Shown piece after piece: positions 16,030 to 24,670 of a stretch of 64,000 nucleotides of DNA. Location of the stretch: contig NZ_SOEE01000006.1 of NCBI RefSeq assembly GCF_004366035.1, forward strand, positions 335,731 through 399,730. The letters are read 5' to 3'. The notes beneath the pieces were generated by a model. The model was not told where the DNA came from and did not search any database. It saw only the letters and a list, made by a program, of their open reading frames with translations. The position numbers were made by a program, and so were the translations under genes. How positions within the stretch are numbered: position 1 is the first letter of the stretch; each line of letters starts with the position of its first letter. This DNA is from Cytobacillus oceanisediminis (GTDB taxonomy: Bacteria; Bacillota; Bacilli; Bacillales; Cytobacillaceae).

Positions 16030-17493
16030 TTATTTTAAAGATTTTTCAAAGTCAGTAAATTGTTTTTCGATTTCTGCAGATGGCTTTGCAGTTAGAAGGC
16101 TTACCACTATGATGGCAATTAAGCTGGCAGCAAAGCCAGGAATCATTTCATAAAGTACATCAGATAATCCGGCTTGAGACCAAATTATGACAGTGCTTGC
16201 CCCAACAATCATTCCGGCTAATGCTCCCCATCTTGTCATGCGCTTCCAATATAAGCTAAGAATGATAAGAGGTCCGAAAGCGGATCCGAAACCAGCCCAT
16301 GCGTAACCCACAAGGTCTAGAATCGTTTCATTTTTCTCCCATGAAATAATCAATGCAATGATAGAAACCAGCAATACAGATAATCTTCCTATTGTAACTA
16401 ATTCTTTATCTGTAGCTGAGCGGCGGAAGAACGTTTTATATAAATCTTCCGTTAATGAACTTGATGTTACAAGCAGCTGTGATGAAATGGTACTCATGAT
16501 AGCTGCCAGAATGGCTGAGATTAAGAATCCAGTGATGATCGGGTGGAATAATACCTCCCCAAGAAGAATGAAAATGGTTTCAGGGTCCTCTATTGAAATG
16601 CCTTTATCAGCAACATAAGCAATTCCCACAAAACCGGTCAGCATAGCTCCAATACTCGAGAAAATCATCCACCCCATCCCAATGCGGGTGGCTTTCTTGA
16701 TTTCTTTAACAGAACTTATAGCCATAAAGCGGACGATAATATGAGGCTGACCAAAATAGCCAAGGCCCCAAGCAAAAAGGGAAATGATGCCTAATAGACT
16801 TGTTCCTTTAAAGATATCAAGGAACGCTGGATTGATTGTTCTTGCAGTATCAATTGCCGGCCCAAATCCGCCTAAATGGAAAAGTGCTACTAATGGTACA
16901 AGAATGAGGGCGATAAACATAATCAGACCTTGAACAAAGTCTGTCCAGCTAACCGCAAGAAATCCTCCAAATAGTGTATAAGCTACTACAACACCTGTGA
17001 TGATCCATAAACCTGTGTGGTAATCCAGCCCGAAAGTGCTTTGGAATAATACTCCCCCGGATACCATGCCTGATGATACATAAAAGGTAAAGAAAATTAA
17101 GATAACTAATCCTGAAATCAGGCGCAGGATTTTGGAAGCATCTCCGAAACGGTTTTCTAAATAACCAGGAATCGTAATTGAATCATTGGCCACCTCAGTA
17201 TATGTGCGGAGCCTAGGTGCAACATAAAGCCAGTTCGCCCATGCCCCGAGTGTTAAGCCGAGGACAATCCAGGAAGCGCTTAGGCCAGTGGCATACATGG
17301 CACCCGGGAGTCCCATCAGCAGCCAGCCGCTCATATCGGAAGCGCCCGCACTTAAAGCGGTTACCGCAGGACCCAGTGTTCGTCCTCCGAGCATGTAGTC
17401 TGATAGATTGGAAGTTCTTTTATAGGCATAATAGCCAATCCAAAGCATCCCAATCATATACACGGTAATGGATATAATTAATGCATAATCCAT
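16030..17493 (-). CDS. putP: Sodium/proline symporter
   Basis: 487-residue member of the sodium:solute symporter family, with about 13 membrane helices. The first helix is IISITVYMIGMLWIGYYAYK. Next comes the PutP hallmark LSDYMLGGRTLGPAVTALSA, with GASDMSGWLLMGLPGA in helix 2, where the Na+ and proline-binding residues of PutP lie. AISSVKEIKKATRIGM precedes helix 8. Length fits PutP (~480-500). It imports proline with Na+ for the dehydrogenase encoded 154 nt upstream. AAAAAGGAGGC lies ahead of ATG 17493. Confidence 0.93.
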   Translation of the reverse strand: MDYALIISITVYMIGMLWIGYYAYKRTSNLSDYMLGGRTLGPAVTALSAGASDMSGWLLMGLPGAMYATGLSASWIVLGLTLGAWANWLYVAPRLRTYTEVANDSITIPGYLENRFGDASKILRLISGLVILIFFTFYVSSGMVSGGVLFQSTFGLDYHTGLWIITGVVVAYTLFGGFLAVSWTDFVQGLIMFIALILVPLVALFHLGGFGPAIDTARTINPAFLDIFKGTSLLGIISLFAWGLGYFGQPHIIVRFMAISSVKEIKKATRIGMGWMIFSSIGAMLTGFVGIAYVADKGISIEDPETIFILLGEVLFHPIITGFLISAILAAIMSTISSQLLVTSSSLTEDLYKTFFRRSATDKELVTIGRLSVLLVSIIALIISWEKNETILDLVGYAWAGFGSAFGPLIILSLYWKRMTRWGALAGMIVGASTVIIWSQAGLSDVLYEMIPGFAASLIAIIVVSLLTAKPSAEIEKQFTDFEKSLK

Positions 17494-17647
17494 TTGTAAG
17501 CCTCCTTTTTGTTAGTTTACAAATATTTAGATAAAATAAGCGATAAGAAAGCAGTGGACCTGCTTTCTCTTTACTTAGAAATCAAGAATGGCTGGTTATT
17601 ATTATAGCTGTATTTTATTGTTTTGGAAGAAAAATAATTTTAAAGTG

Positions 17648-18565
17648 TTACTTTTTGAAAATGCCCTTAAAAGCAAAAGCAATATTAGCCGGGCGTTCAG
17701 CGAGCCTTCTCATAAAATATCCATACCAGTCCATTCCGTATGGTACATAGACACGCATTTTATAGCCTTGCTTTGCCAGTTCCAGCTGTGTTTTATTCCT
17801 CATGCCATAGAGCATTTGGAATTCAAAGCGATCGTTTGGAATGTTATGCTTCTTTGCTAATTCTTTTGTGTACTCGATGATCTGATCATCGTGGGAAGCT
17901 ATTGCTGTATAATTTCCGTTTAAAAGACTTTGCTCAATTAATTTCTTATAGTTTTCATCTACATCTGTCTTTTCAGGAAAAGCATGCTCCGGTGATTCTT
18001 TATAAGCACCTTTTACCATTCTTAAAAAAGGCTGGTATTTCCCCAAATCCTCGAGGTCCTTTTCAGTCCGATACAGGTAAGCCTGCAGAACTGTGCTTAC
18101 ACAGCTGTACTTCTCTTTAAACTTTTTAAACAAATCGATAGTGGCCTGGCAGCGCGGTACATCCTCCATATCAATTGTCACCATAATCTTGTGCTTCTCG
18201 GCAGTATCAAGAATTCTTGTCATGTTTTTCACAACAAGATCATGATCGATATCCAGACCAAGGGAAGTCATTTTTAGGGATACCTGTGAATCAAGTCCTT
18301 CTTTGCTGATCATTTCAATGGTCGAAATACATTCCTCTGTCCGTTCATTAGCCACTTCAACAGAATCAACAAATTCTCCCAAATGGTCCACTGTTACAGA
18401 AAGTCCTTGATTATTCAGATCTCTGATAAAGCGGACACTGCTTTTGAAATCAACTCCGCCAATTAATTTACCTGCAGCAAAGCTTCCGCCTCTGTTCTGG
18501 GCAATTTTATTAAGTAAGCTATTTTTTGATAAATAAAGAAAAAAATCTCTTGTAATCGCTTCCAT
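17648..18565 (-). CDS. putB: Proline dehydrogenase
   Basis: 305-residue FAD-dependent proline dehydrogenase, oxidising proline to pyrroline-5-carboxylate in the cytoplasm or at the membrane. The TIM-barrel signature motifs are present: VTVDHLGE near residue 60, SLKMTSLGLD near residue 100, VTIDMED, FLRMVKGAYKE near residue 190, IASHDDQI, FQMLYGMR and RVYVPYGMDWYGYFMRRLAERPAN at the C-terminus (substrate-binding Arg pair). ATG 18565 is chosen because GGAGGTG lies 9 nt upstream; a TTG at 18583 would overlap that site. The partner P5C dehydrogenase gene (putC/rocA) is not in the cluster. Confidence 0.95.
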   Translation of the reverse strand: MEAITRDFFLYLSKNSLLNKIAQNRGGSFAAGKLIGGVDFKSSVRFIRDLNNQGLSVTVDHLGEFVDSVEVANERTEECISTIEMISKEGLDSQVSLKMTSLGLDIDHDLVVKNMTRILDTAEKHKIMVTIDMEDVPRCQATIDLFKKFKEKYSCVSTVLQAYLYRTEKDLEDLGKYQPFLRMVKGAYKESPEHAFPEKTDVDENYKKLIEQSLLNGNYTAIASHDDQIIEYTKELAKKHNIPNDRFEFQMLYGMRNKTQLELAKQGYKMRVYVPYGMDWYGYFMRRLAERPANIAFAFKGIFKK

Positions 18566-18602
18566 TTTAACAAGCACCTCCAATGGTTATATCTTTAGAC
18601 TA

Positions 18603-18632
18603 ATCTTACAATTCTGTGACAAGTTACGACAA
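18603..18632 (-). promoter_or_regulatory. Candidate putB promoter
   Basis: Reverse strand: -35 TTGTCG (18627-18632), 18-nt spacer, -10 TAAGAT (18603-18608), about 40 nt ahead of the start codon. PutR sites were not identified. Confidence 0.45.
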
Positions 18633-18789
18633 TGTTCATAAAAAACAAAGATTCTCTATATCTATTGTTGACAGGAGACAATGAAAGGCTGCATTTTCCA
18701 GACGGTGAAACATCTGCTTCTGTTTCACGAAACTTCCGCTTTCCGTTGTCAATTAATATGTAAGAAAAGTTTCCATATTATTGTTTACA

Positions 18790-18849
18790 TTGACAAGCAT
18801 TTGTATTTAAATAGTAATATAGTTTTGAATATTTACTTATTTCTGAAAA
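18790..18849 (+). promoter_or_regulatory. Candidate liv operon promoter with CodY-like site
   Basis: -35 TTGACA at 18790-18795, with -10 candidates TAGTAA (18812-18817) or TAATAT (18815-18820). TTTCTGAAAA at 18840-18849 matches the core of the CodY motif AATTTTCWGAAAATT but the outer five positions do not. CodY control of branched-chain amino acid uptake is common in Bacillus; here it is only a sequence match. Confidence 0.45.
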
Positions 18850-18866
18850 AACGGGGGCTAGAGAAA

Positions 18867-20021
18867 ATGAGAAAGCAGTTAAAAAAATTTGCGCAATTTA
18901 CAGCATTGTCCAGTTTGCTTGTCCTCTCTGCATGTGGCGGCAATCAGGCTGCAGGGGATGAGGACGGGGAAAGCAGCGGAGGAGCAGTTAAAGCGGATAT
19001 TGGAGTTATTTCTTATATCAGCGGGCCAGGTGCAGCTTATGGCGAAGCTATCACGAATGGCTTAAAGCTCGCACAGGAAGAAATCAATGGCAAGGGTGAA
19101 GTCGAGATAAACCTTGTTATAGAAGATTCCGCCGGCAAGCAGGATCAGGCATTGACAGCAGCACAAAAGCTTATGAATTCAGAGAATGTGACAGGCATTA
19201 TCGGACCTACATTAAGTACAGAAATGAATGTAGTTGGTCCGGAAGCTGATCTGAACGGAGTACCGATTATGGGGACTTCAACCACTGCAGAAGGGATTCC
19301 GCAAATTGGGGACTATGTCTTCCGCAACTCGCTGCCTGAAGCATTGGCGATTCCGGCTTCAATAGATAAAGCCATTGAGAAATATGATGCTAAAAAAGTA
19401 GCAATTCTATATGGAAATGATGATGTTTTTACAAAATCGGGCTTTGACACGATGAAAAAAGCAGCAGAAGAGAAGGGCCTTGAAATCTTAACGATTGAAA
19501 CTTTCCAAAAAGGACAATCAGACTATAATGCACAATTGACGAAAATTAAAGGTTTAAAGCCAGACCTTATTCTGGCATCAGCTCTATACAATGAAGGTGC
19601 AGTCATAATGGATCAGGCAAGGAAAATGGGCATTGATGTCCCGTTTGTCGGAGGAAACGGCTTTAATTCTCCTGAGGTCATCAATATCGCAGGGGATGCA
19701 GCAAATGGCCTGATTGTGGCAACTCCTTGGTATGGTGAAAAAGAAGATGATAAGGTCAAGGAATTTGTAGGTAAATATGAGGAAGAATACGGCAAAAAGC
19801 CAGACCAATTTGCAGCCCAGGCTTACGATGCGCTATACATTATGGCTGAAGCATTAAAAAATGCGGGTGAAGCTGACCGTGATGCACTTCGTGACGCTTT
19901 GGCCGAAATCAAAGGCTTTAACGGAATCCTTGGAGAGTTCTCTTTTGATGAAGAAGGGGATGTCGTAATGGAACCGACCGTCTTGGTTATCGAAGGCGGG
20001 GCATTTAAGGAATTTAATTAA
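18867..20021 (+). CDS. livJ: Branched-chain amino acid ABC transporter substrate-binding lipoprotein
   Basis: 384 residues of the periplasmic-binding-protein type I (Leu/Ile/Val) family. Signal peptide with lipobox LSAC at about residues 18-21, a Gly/Asp/Glu/Ser-rich linker, then IGVISYISGPGAAYGEAITN. GIIGPTLSTEMNVVGP and PIMGTSTTAEGIPQIGDYVF follow, the ligand-contact region of LivJ/LivK. ATG 18867 is chosen because the signal peptide starts there (MRKQLKKF); earlier in-frame starts add a non-signal stretch across the promoter. It is first gene of livJHMGF, and a hairpin before livH should raise its dose over the rest. Confidence 0.93.
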   Translation: MRKQLKKFAQFTALSSLLVLSACGGNQAAGDEDGESSGGAVKADIGVISYISGPGAAYGEAITNGLKLAQEEINGKGEVEINLVIEDSAGKQDQALTAAQKLMNSENVTGIIGPTLSTEMNVVGPEADLNGVPIMGTSTTAEGIPQIGDYVFRNSLPEALAIPASIDKAIEKYDAKKVAILYGNDDVFTKSGFDTMKKAAEEKGLEILTIETFQKGQSDYNAQLTKIKGLKPDLILASALYNEGAVIMDQARKMGIDVPFVGGNGFNSPEVINIAGDAANGLIVATPWYGEKEDDKVKEFVGKYEEEYGKKPDQFAAQAYDALYIMAEALKNAGEADRDALRDALAEIKGFNGILGEFSFDEEGDVVMEPTVLVIEGGAFKEFN

Positions 20022-20037
20022 GAAAGCTGCAAAAGTG

Positions 20038-20072
20038 AAGCTCTGGCGCTTTCAGTGCCAGAGCTTACTTTT
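20038..20072 (+). terminator. Attenuating hairpin between livJ and livH
   Basis: Arms AAGCTCTGGC 20038-20047 and GCCAGAGCTT 20057-20066, then ACTTTT. This position is typical for boosting binding-protein expression within an operon. Confidence 0.75.
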
Positions 20073-20102
20073 AAGAATAAATAAAGTTAGTAGGTGAATA
20101 CC

Positions 20103-20978
20103 GTGTTAATTGAACAATTAATAAACGGAATTACCCTTGGCAGCATTTATGCCATCGTTGCACTTGGGTTTACATTGGTTTTCGGGGTGCTTGGCATTAT
20201 CAATATGGCACACGGAGAAATCTTTATGTTCGGAGCCTTCATTGGGGTTGTTGTCACTTCCACATTTAAAGGGCCGCTTTGGCTGGCCTTTATGGCAGCG
20301 ATTTTGGTAACTGCCGCAATGGGTTATCTGCTTGAGCGATTTGCCCTGAGACCTCTCAGGAATAAACAGGGGGTATCCCATCTGGCGCCATTGATCAGTA
20401 CCATTGGCGTTTCGATACTTCTGGAAAACCTTTCACACCATATTTTTGGCCCAGGCAACCATCCTTTCCGCGCTTCTTTTGCAGAAATAAGTTTCCAGAT
20501 TGGTTCGATAACCGTATATCTTGTGCAGATTGTCATCTTTATCATTTCTGTCCTTCTCATGTACGCCCTGTCTTTTTGGCTAGGCAAAACAAAGGCAGGA
20601 AAAGCCTTAAGGGCAACCGCTGAAAACCTGGAAACTGCAAGCCTTCTTGGTGTTGATGTGAAAAGAACGATTACGATGACTGTTATCATCGCATCTGCGA
20701 TGGGCGGGATTGCCGGGATCCTTGTCGGAATGGCATTTAACTCTGTTACGCCTCAGATGGGATTATCCATTGGGTTAAAAGGACTTGCCATCATCATTCT
20801 TGGCGGCATGGGGAATGTCAAGGGAGCGATGGCCGGGGGCCTTATCCTTGGTCTGGCGGAAACATTTGTCGTTGTTTACGGCAATTCGGGATACAAGGAT
20901 GCAATAGCTTTTGCGGCTATTATCGTCATCCTTCTCATCAGGCCGCAGGGATTGTTTGGCCAAAAAATTTCAGCGTAA
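20103..20978 (+). CDS. livH: Branched-chain amino acid ABC transporter permease LivH
   Basis: 291-residue LivH-family permease with about eight helices. Family hallmarks: GITLGSIYAIVALGFTLVFG at the start, INMAHGE (~residue 40), RATAENLETASLLGVDV in the cytoplasmic coupling loop (~residue 180) and GMGNVKGAMAGG (~residue 245). Start given as GTG 20103, 6 nt after AGGTGA; a GTG at 20094 is in frame but overlaps that site. It forms the transmembrane channel with LivM. Confidence 0.93.
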   Translation: MLIEQLINGITLGSIYAIVALGFTLVFGVLGIINMAHGEIFMFGAFIGVVVTSTFKGPLWLAFMAAILVTAAMGYLLERFALRPLRNKQGVSHLAPLISTIGVSILLENLSHHIFGPGNHPFRASFAEISFQIGSITVYLVQIVIFIISVLLMYALSFWLGKTKAGKALRATAENLETASLLGVDVKRTITMTVIIASAMGGIAGILVGMAFNSVTPQMGLSIGLKGLAIIILGGMGNVKGAMAGGLILGLAETFVVVYGNSGYKDAIAFAAIIVILLIRPQGLFGQKISA

Positions 20979-20990
20979 GAAGGTGAACTC

Positions 20991-21968
20991 ATGCTTGCAG
21001 AATTAATAAATCCATATTATTTACAGGTAGCTTCTTTTATATTAATCAACATTATTTTAGGGGTAAGTATATATATTACTCTATCAACTGGTCAGCTCTC
21101 GCTTGCCAATGCAGGATTTATGGGGATCGGTGCCTATACATCGGCCCTTCTGACGCTGAACTTTGACCTTCCGATTATTGGGGGGATACTAGCAGGCACT
21201 TTATTGGCGGGTGTATTTGGAATCCTTATCGGGATACCGACATTAAGGCTTCAGGGTGTTTACCTAGCCATTGTTACCCTCGGGTTTGGAGAGGTGATCC
21301 GGGTTATTTTTGTAAACTGGGAGTCTATGACAAAGGGAGCTGTAGGTTTATCGGGCATTCCGCATATGGGCCGTGAGCTGCTGAATACTTTAAAAGAATT
21401 TGGTTTTGATCCCAAAATACTTGGACTCCAAAATAACCAGTTTGTATTTCTAGCTATTTTCCTCATTTTATTAGGGGTCACAATCAGTATAATCACGTTT
21501 TTCAGAAGGCAGAACCGTTCCAGAGTGGGACGGGCTTTCGCAGCGATTAAACTGGATGAAAAAGCAGCAGAGTCAATGGGCATCAATATTACTTATTATA
21601 AGGTCCTGGCATTTGCACAGGGGGCACTGGTAGCCGGATTTGCAGGCGCATTATTTGCCCATGTTCTTGCATACATAAGTCCTGCCGATTTTGCCTATCA
21701 CCGTGCGGTTGAGATATTGATTTTCGCAGTTTTCGGGGGAAGCGAAGTAATTTGGGGACCGGTGTTTGGAGCGCTCTTTCTAACTGTAATGCCCGAGGTA
21801 CTGAGGTTTATAAGCGAATACCGCTACATGATTTACGGTCTGATCATTATTATTATGATGGCTGTCCGGCCGCAGGGATTGATTGATGTAAATATATTAA
21901 ATTGGCTCAAGCTTAAAACATCAAAGAGGAGGCAAAAGCATGGTACTTCAAGTCAAAAAAGCATGTAA
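20991..21968 (+). CDS. livM: Branched-chain amino acid ABC transporter permease LivM
   Basis: 325-residue LivM-family permease. Visible landmarks are TGQLSLANAGFMGIGAYTSA near residue 35, GIPTLRLQGVYLAIVTLGFGE near residue 83, the coupling loop GRAFAAIKLDEKAAESMGI near residue 180, and GGSEVIWGPVFGA near residue 248. AGAAGGTG precedes ATG 20991. Its last 29 nt overlap livG, so translation is coupled. Confidence 0.94.
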   Translation: MLAELINPYYLQVASFILINIILGVSIYITLSTGQLSLANAGFMGIGAYTSALLTLNFDLPIIGGILAGTLLAGVFGILIGIPTLRLQGVYLAIVTLGFGEVIRVIFVNWESMTKGAVGLSGIPHMGRELLNTLKEFGFDPKILGLQNNQFVFLAIFLILLGVTISIITFFRRQNRSRVGRAFAAIKLDEKAAESMGINITYYKVLAFAQGALVAGFAGALFAHVLAYISPADFAYHRAVEILIFAVFGGSEVIWGPVFGALFLTVMPEVLRFISEYRYMIYGLIIIIMMAVRPQGLIDVNILNWLKLKTSKRRQKHGTSSQKSM

Positions 21969-22713
21969 AAACTTTGGCGGGCTGAGTGCCCTGTCTGACG
22001 TCTCGTTCTCTATTAACCAGGGTGAGATCTTTGGGCTGATTGGTCCGAACGGAGCCGGGAAGACAACGATGTTCAATCTGATTACATCGATGTTTACTCC
22101 TACCTCAGGCGAGATTATCTTTAATGAAGACAATATCAATGGTTTAAAGCCGCACCTGATCACGAAAAAAGGCATTTGCAGAACATTCCAGAATATTCGC
22201 TTGTTTCCGCAGATGACAGCAGAAGAAAATGTGATGGTTGGGGAGCACTGCAGGAGTAAATCCGGGGTATTCAGCAGTGTATTCAGGACAAAATCACAGC
22301 GGAAAGAAGAAGAAAGAATCCGCAGCAAAGCGAATGAGCTATTAGAGTTTGTTGGGCTGGGAGGTTTTGCGGATGTTGTTTCTGACAGCCTGGCATACGG
22401 CCAGCAAAGAAGGCTGGAAATTGCCCGGGCACTGGCCAGCTCTCCTCAGCTGCTGCTGCTGGATGAACCGGCAGCCGGAATGAACGAAACAGAAACAAGC
22501 GAATTATTTCATCTCATCAAAAAAATTCAGGAACAAAGCATTACTGTCCTGCTGATTGAGCATGACATGCCGCTTGTCATGAAATTATGCGACCGTATTG
22601 CCGTGCTAAACTTCGGCAAGAAGATTGCTGAAGGCACACCTGCTGAAATCCAAAATAATTCGGATGTCATCGAAGCCTATCTCGGCAGCGAGGAGGAAGA
22701 TTTGTATGCTTAA
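21940..22713 (+). CDS. livG: Branched-chain amino acid ABC transporter ATPase LivG
   Basis: 257-residue ABC ATPase. Walker A GPNGAGKTT near residue 35, Q-loop RTFQNIRLFPQMT (LivG hallmark), signature segment SLAYGQQRRLEIARAL (the LivG form of LSGGQ), Walker B LLLLDEPAAGMNETE and switch His in LIEHDM. GAGGAGG lies inside the end of livM. It pairs with LivF to power the importer. Confidence 0.95.
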   Translation: MVLQVKKACKNFGGLSALSDVSFSINQGEIFGLIGPNGAGKTTMFNLITSMFTPTSGEIIFNEDNINGLKPHLITKKGICRTFQNIRLFPQMTAEENVMVGEHCRSKSGVFSSVFRTKSQRKEEERIRSKANELLEFVGLGGFADVVSDSLAYGQQRRLEIARALASSPQLLLLDEPAAGMNETETSELFHLIKKIQEQSITVLLIEHDMPLVMKLCDRIAVLNFGKKIAEGTPAEIQNNSDVIEAYLGSEEEDLYA

Positions 22714-23416
22714 GGTAAACGGGATTAACGCATTTTATGGAAAAATCCAGGTTCTTAAAAGCATCAGCCTTGAAGTGGAAGAGGGAAGTATTGTTACGAT
22801 ACTTGGCGCTAACGGAGCAGGAAAGACAACGACTATGAAGACCATTTCCGGATTGCTAAAGCCTCAAGCCGGCAGCATTCAATTTCAGGGGCAGGATGTA
22901 ACGGGACTGCGGCCGGACCAGCTGCTGCGCAAAGGGATTGCCCTTGTTCCGGAAGGCCGCCAAATTCTTTCAGGAATGACAGTGCTTGAAAATCTTGAGA
23001 TGGGAGCGTACCATCGGAAGGACAATGAAATTGCCCAGGATATTAAGAATGTAATGGGACGTTTCCCAATCCTTGAAGAAAGGCAGAAACAGCTTGGAGG
23101 AACATTATCTGGCGGCCAGCAGCAGATGCTGGCCATAGCGAGAGCGATCCTCAGCAAACCAAAGCTGCTTCTTCTTGACGAACCGTCAATGGGGCTGGCG
23201 CCTCTAATAGTGGCTGATATCTTTAAAATTATTAAAGAAATTAACGAAGCGGGCACTACTGTTCTTCTGGTGGAGCAGAATGCAAGGCAAGCACTAAAAA
23301 TATCCGATTATGGGTATGTCCTGGAAACAGGAAAAATGGTTGCTGAGGGAAGCTCACAGATGCTTCTGAATGATACTAGAATTATGGAAGCTTACCTGGG
23401 GCGGAAATCAAGCTAA
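22706..23416 (+). CDS. livF: Branched-chain amino acid ABC transporter ATPase LivF
   Basis: 236-residue ABC ATPase starting MLKVNGINAFYGKIQVL. Walker A GANGAGKTT, the LivF hallmark LVPEGRQILSGMTVLENLEMGA, signature LSGGQQQMLAIARA, Walker B LLLLDEPSMGLAP and LVEQNA at the switch position (Gln in place of His, usual in LivF). ATG 22706 has GAGGAGG 8 nt upstream and overlaps the livG stop by 8 nt. Last gene of the operon. Confidence 0.95.
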   Translation: MLKVNGINAFYGKIQVLKSISLEVEEGSIVTILGANGAGKTTTMKTISGLLKPQAGSIQFQGQDVTGLRPDQLLRKGIALVPEGRQILSGMTVLENLEMGAYHRKDNEIAQDIKNVMGRFPILEERQKQLGGTLSGGQQQMLAIARAILSKPKLLLLDEPSMGLAPLIVADIFKIIKEINEAGTTVLLVEQNARQALKISDYGYVLETGKMVAEGSSQMLLNDTRIMEAYLGRKSS

Positions 23417-23420
23417 CAAT

Positions 23421-23456
23421 AAAAGGCCGAATCTTTTGATTTGGCCTTTTATATTT
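23421..23456 (+). terminator. Terminator of the liv operon
   Basis: Arms AAAAGGCCGAATC 23421-23433 and GATTTGGCCTTTT 23438-23450, then T-rich. Confidence 0.88.
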
Positions 23457-23521
23457 TTACTTATTTCATTATGGTAAAATCGGTTGAGAAAAGAATTATT
23501 TATACAATAACCGGAGGACAA

Positions 23522-24496
23522 ATGAAAAAGACAAAGAAAATCTTAAAACGGATGATCATAATTTTATTAATTCTCGGGGTATTTATGTTTTTAAACAACA
23601 CCTCCCTGCTGACAAAAGAAAGAAATGCTAAGCCGCTGCTTCTCGCCCATAGAGGAATGGCACAGACTTTTCATATGGAAGGGATAACCGGGGAGACGTG
23701 TACGGCTGAAAGAATTTACGAGCCTGAGAATTCCTTTCTTGAGAATACGATTCCTTCCATGAAAGCTGCTTTTGAGGCAGGTGCAGATGCAGTTGAATTG
23801 GATATTCAGCTTACAAAGGATGGACAGTTTGCGGTTTTCCATGATTGGACGCTGGAATGCCGGACAAATGCAAAGGGAAATACCAGAGATTATACAATGA
23901 ATGAATTAAAAAAGCTGGACATTGGGTACGGCTATACAGCGGATAATGGAAAAACCTATCCGTTTCGCGGTAAAGGAATCGGGATGATGCCCAGCCTTGA
24001 TGAAGTCTTGAATCAGTTTCCGGAAGGCGATTTCTTAATCCATATTAAAAGCAATGATCCCCAAGAAGGAGAAAAGCTTGCTGAATACCTGTCCATGTTT
24101 TCAGAAGACAGATTGGCGAAAATATCTGTTTATGGAGGAGACGAACCTATTGCTGCACTGAAGGAAGAAATGCCTGCAATGAGGGTGATGTCCAAGGCCA
24201 CTTTGAAAGAATGCCTTCTTCCTTATTTAGGAACGGGGTGGACAGGATATGTTCCAAACTCCTGCAAAAACACACAGCTTCATATTCCTGAATCATATAC
24301 AAAGCTGATGTGGGGCTGGCCAAATAAGTTCTTGAATCGAATGGATGATGCAGGCACAAGAGTTATTGTGGTTGCAGGGAACGGGAACTGGTCGGAAGGA
24401 TTTGACAGACCAGAGGACCTGGAACGGCTGCCTGAAGATTATTCAGGAGGCATCTGGACAAACAGAATCGACCTGATTGCCCCCATATATAAATAA
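23522..24496 (+). CDS. Membrane-anchored glycerophosphodiester phosphodiesterase family protein
   Basis: 324 residues. An N-terminal uncleaved membrane helix (about residues 10-27) anchors an extracellular GDPD domain. Catalytic-type motifs are present: LLAHRGMA near residue 43 (general-acid His and Arg), AVELDIQLTKDG (metal-binding Glu/Asp) and VFHDWTLECRTN (second His). A final GIWTNRIDLI matches the GDPD C-terminal Trp-Thr-(N/V) segment. ATG 23522 follows CCGGAGGACA closely and is preferred over upstream in-frame TTG codons lying in the liv terminator. Predicted to release glycerol-3-phosphate from glycerophosphodiesters or teichoic acid; exact substrate unknown. Confidence 0.85.
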   Translation: MKKTKKILKRMIIILLILGVFMFLNNTSLLTKERNAKPLLLAHRGMAQTFHMEGITGETCTAERIYEPENSFLENTIPSMKAAFEAGADAVELDIQLTKDGQFAVFHDWTLECRTNAKGNTRDYTMNELKKLDIGYGYTADNGKTYPFRGKGIGMMPSLDEVLNQFPEGDFLIHIKSNDPQEGEKLAEYLSMFSEDRLAKISVYGGDEPIAALKEEMPAMRVMSKATLKECLLPYLGTGWTGYVPNSCKNTQLHIPESYTKLMWGWPNKFLNRMDDAGTRVIVVAGNGNWSEGFDRPEDLERLPEDYSGGIWTNRIDLIAPIYK

Positions 24497-24507
24497 GAAT
24501 AAATAGG

Positions 24508-24540
24508 CGCTTGGTTTGATCCAGGCGTTTTTTAATTTTT
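24508..24540 (+). terminator. Terminator after the GDPD gene
   Basis: Arms CGCTTGG 24508-24514 and CCAGGCG 24521-24527 followed by a T-rich run. Confidence 0.8.
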
Positions 24541-24670
24541 TAATTGGAATTATTTAAAAATTTTGTAAAAAGGATTATGATATTAATAGGTTTATTTAGT
24601 TTGTCGAAGGATTTTAGATGTCTTATTATACATATATTATAAATTGCAATTACAGCTTGGGGGACTATAA

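Noticed and set aside
18681..18866. 62-residue N-terminal extension of LivJ
   Set aside because: It would put the promoter inside the gene and bury the lipoprotein signal; MRKQLKKF at 18867 is the natural start.
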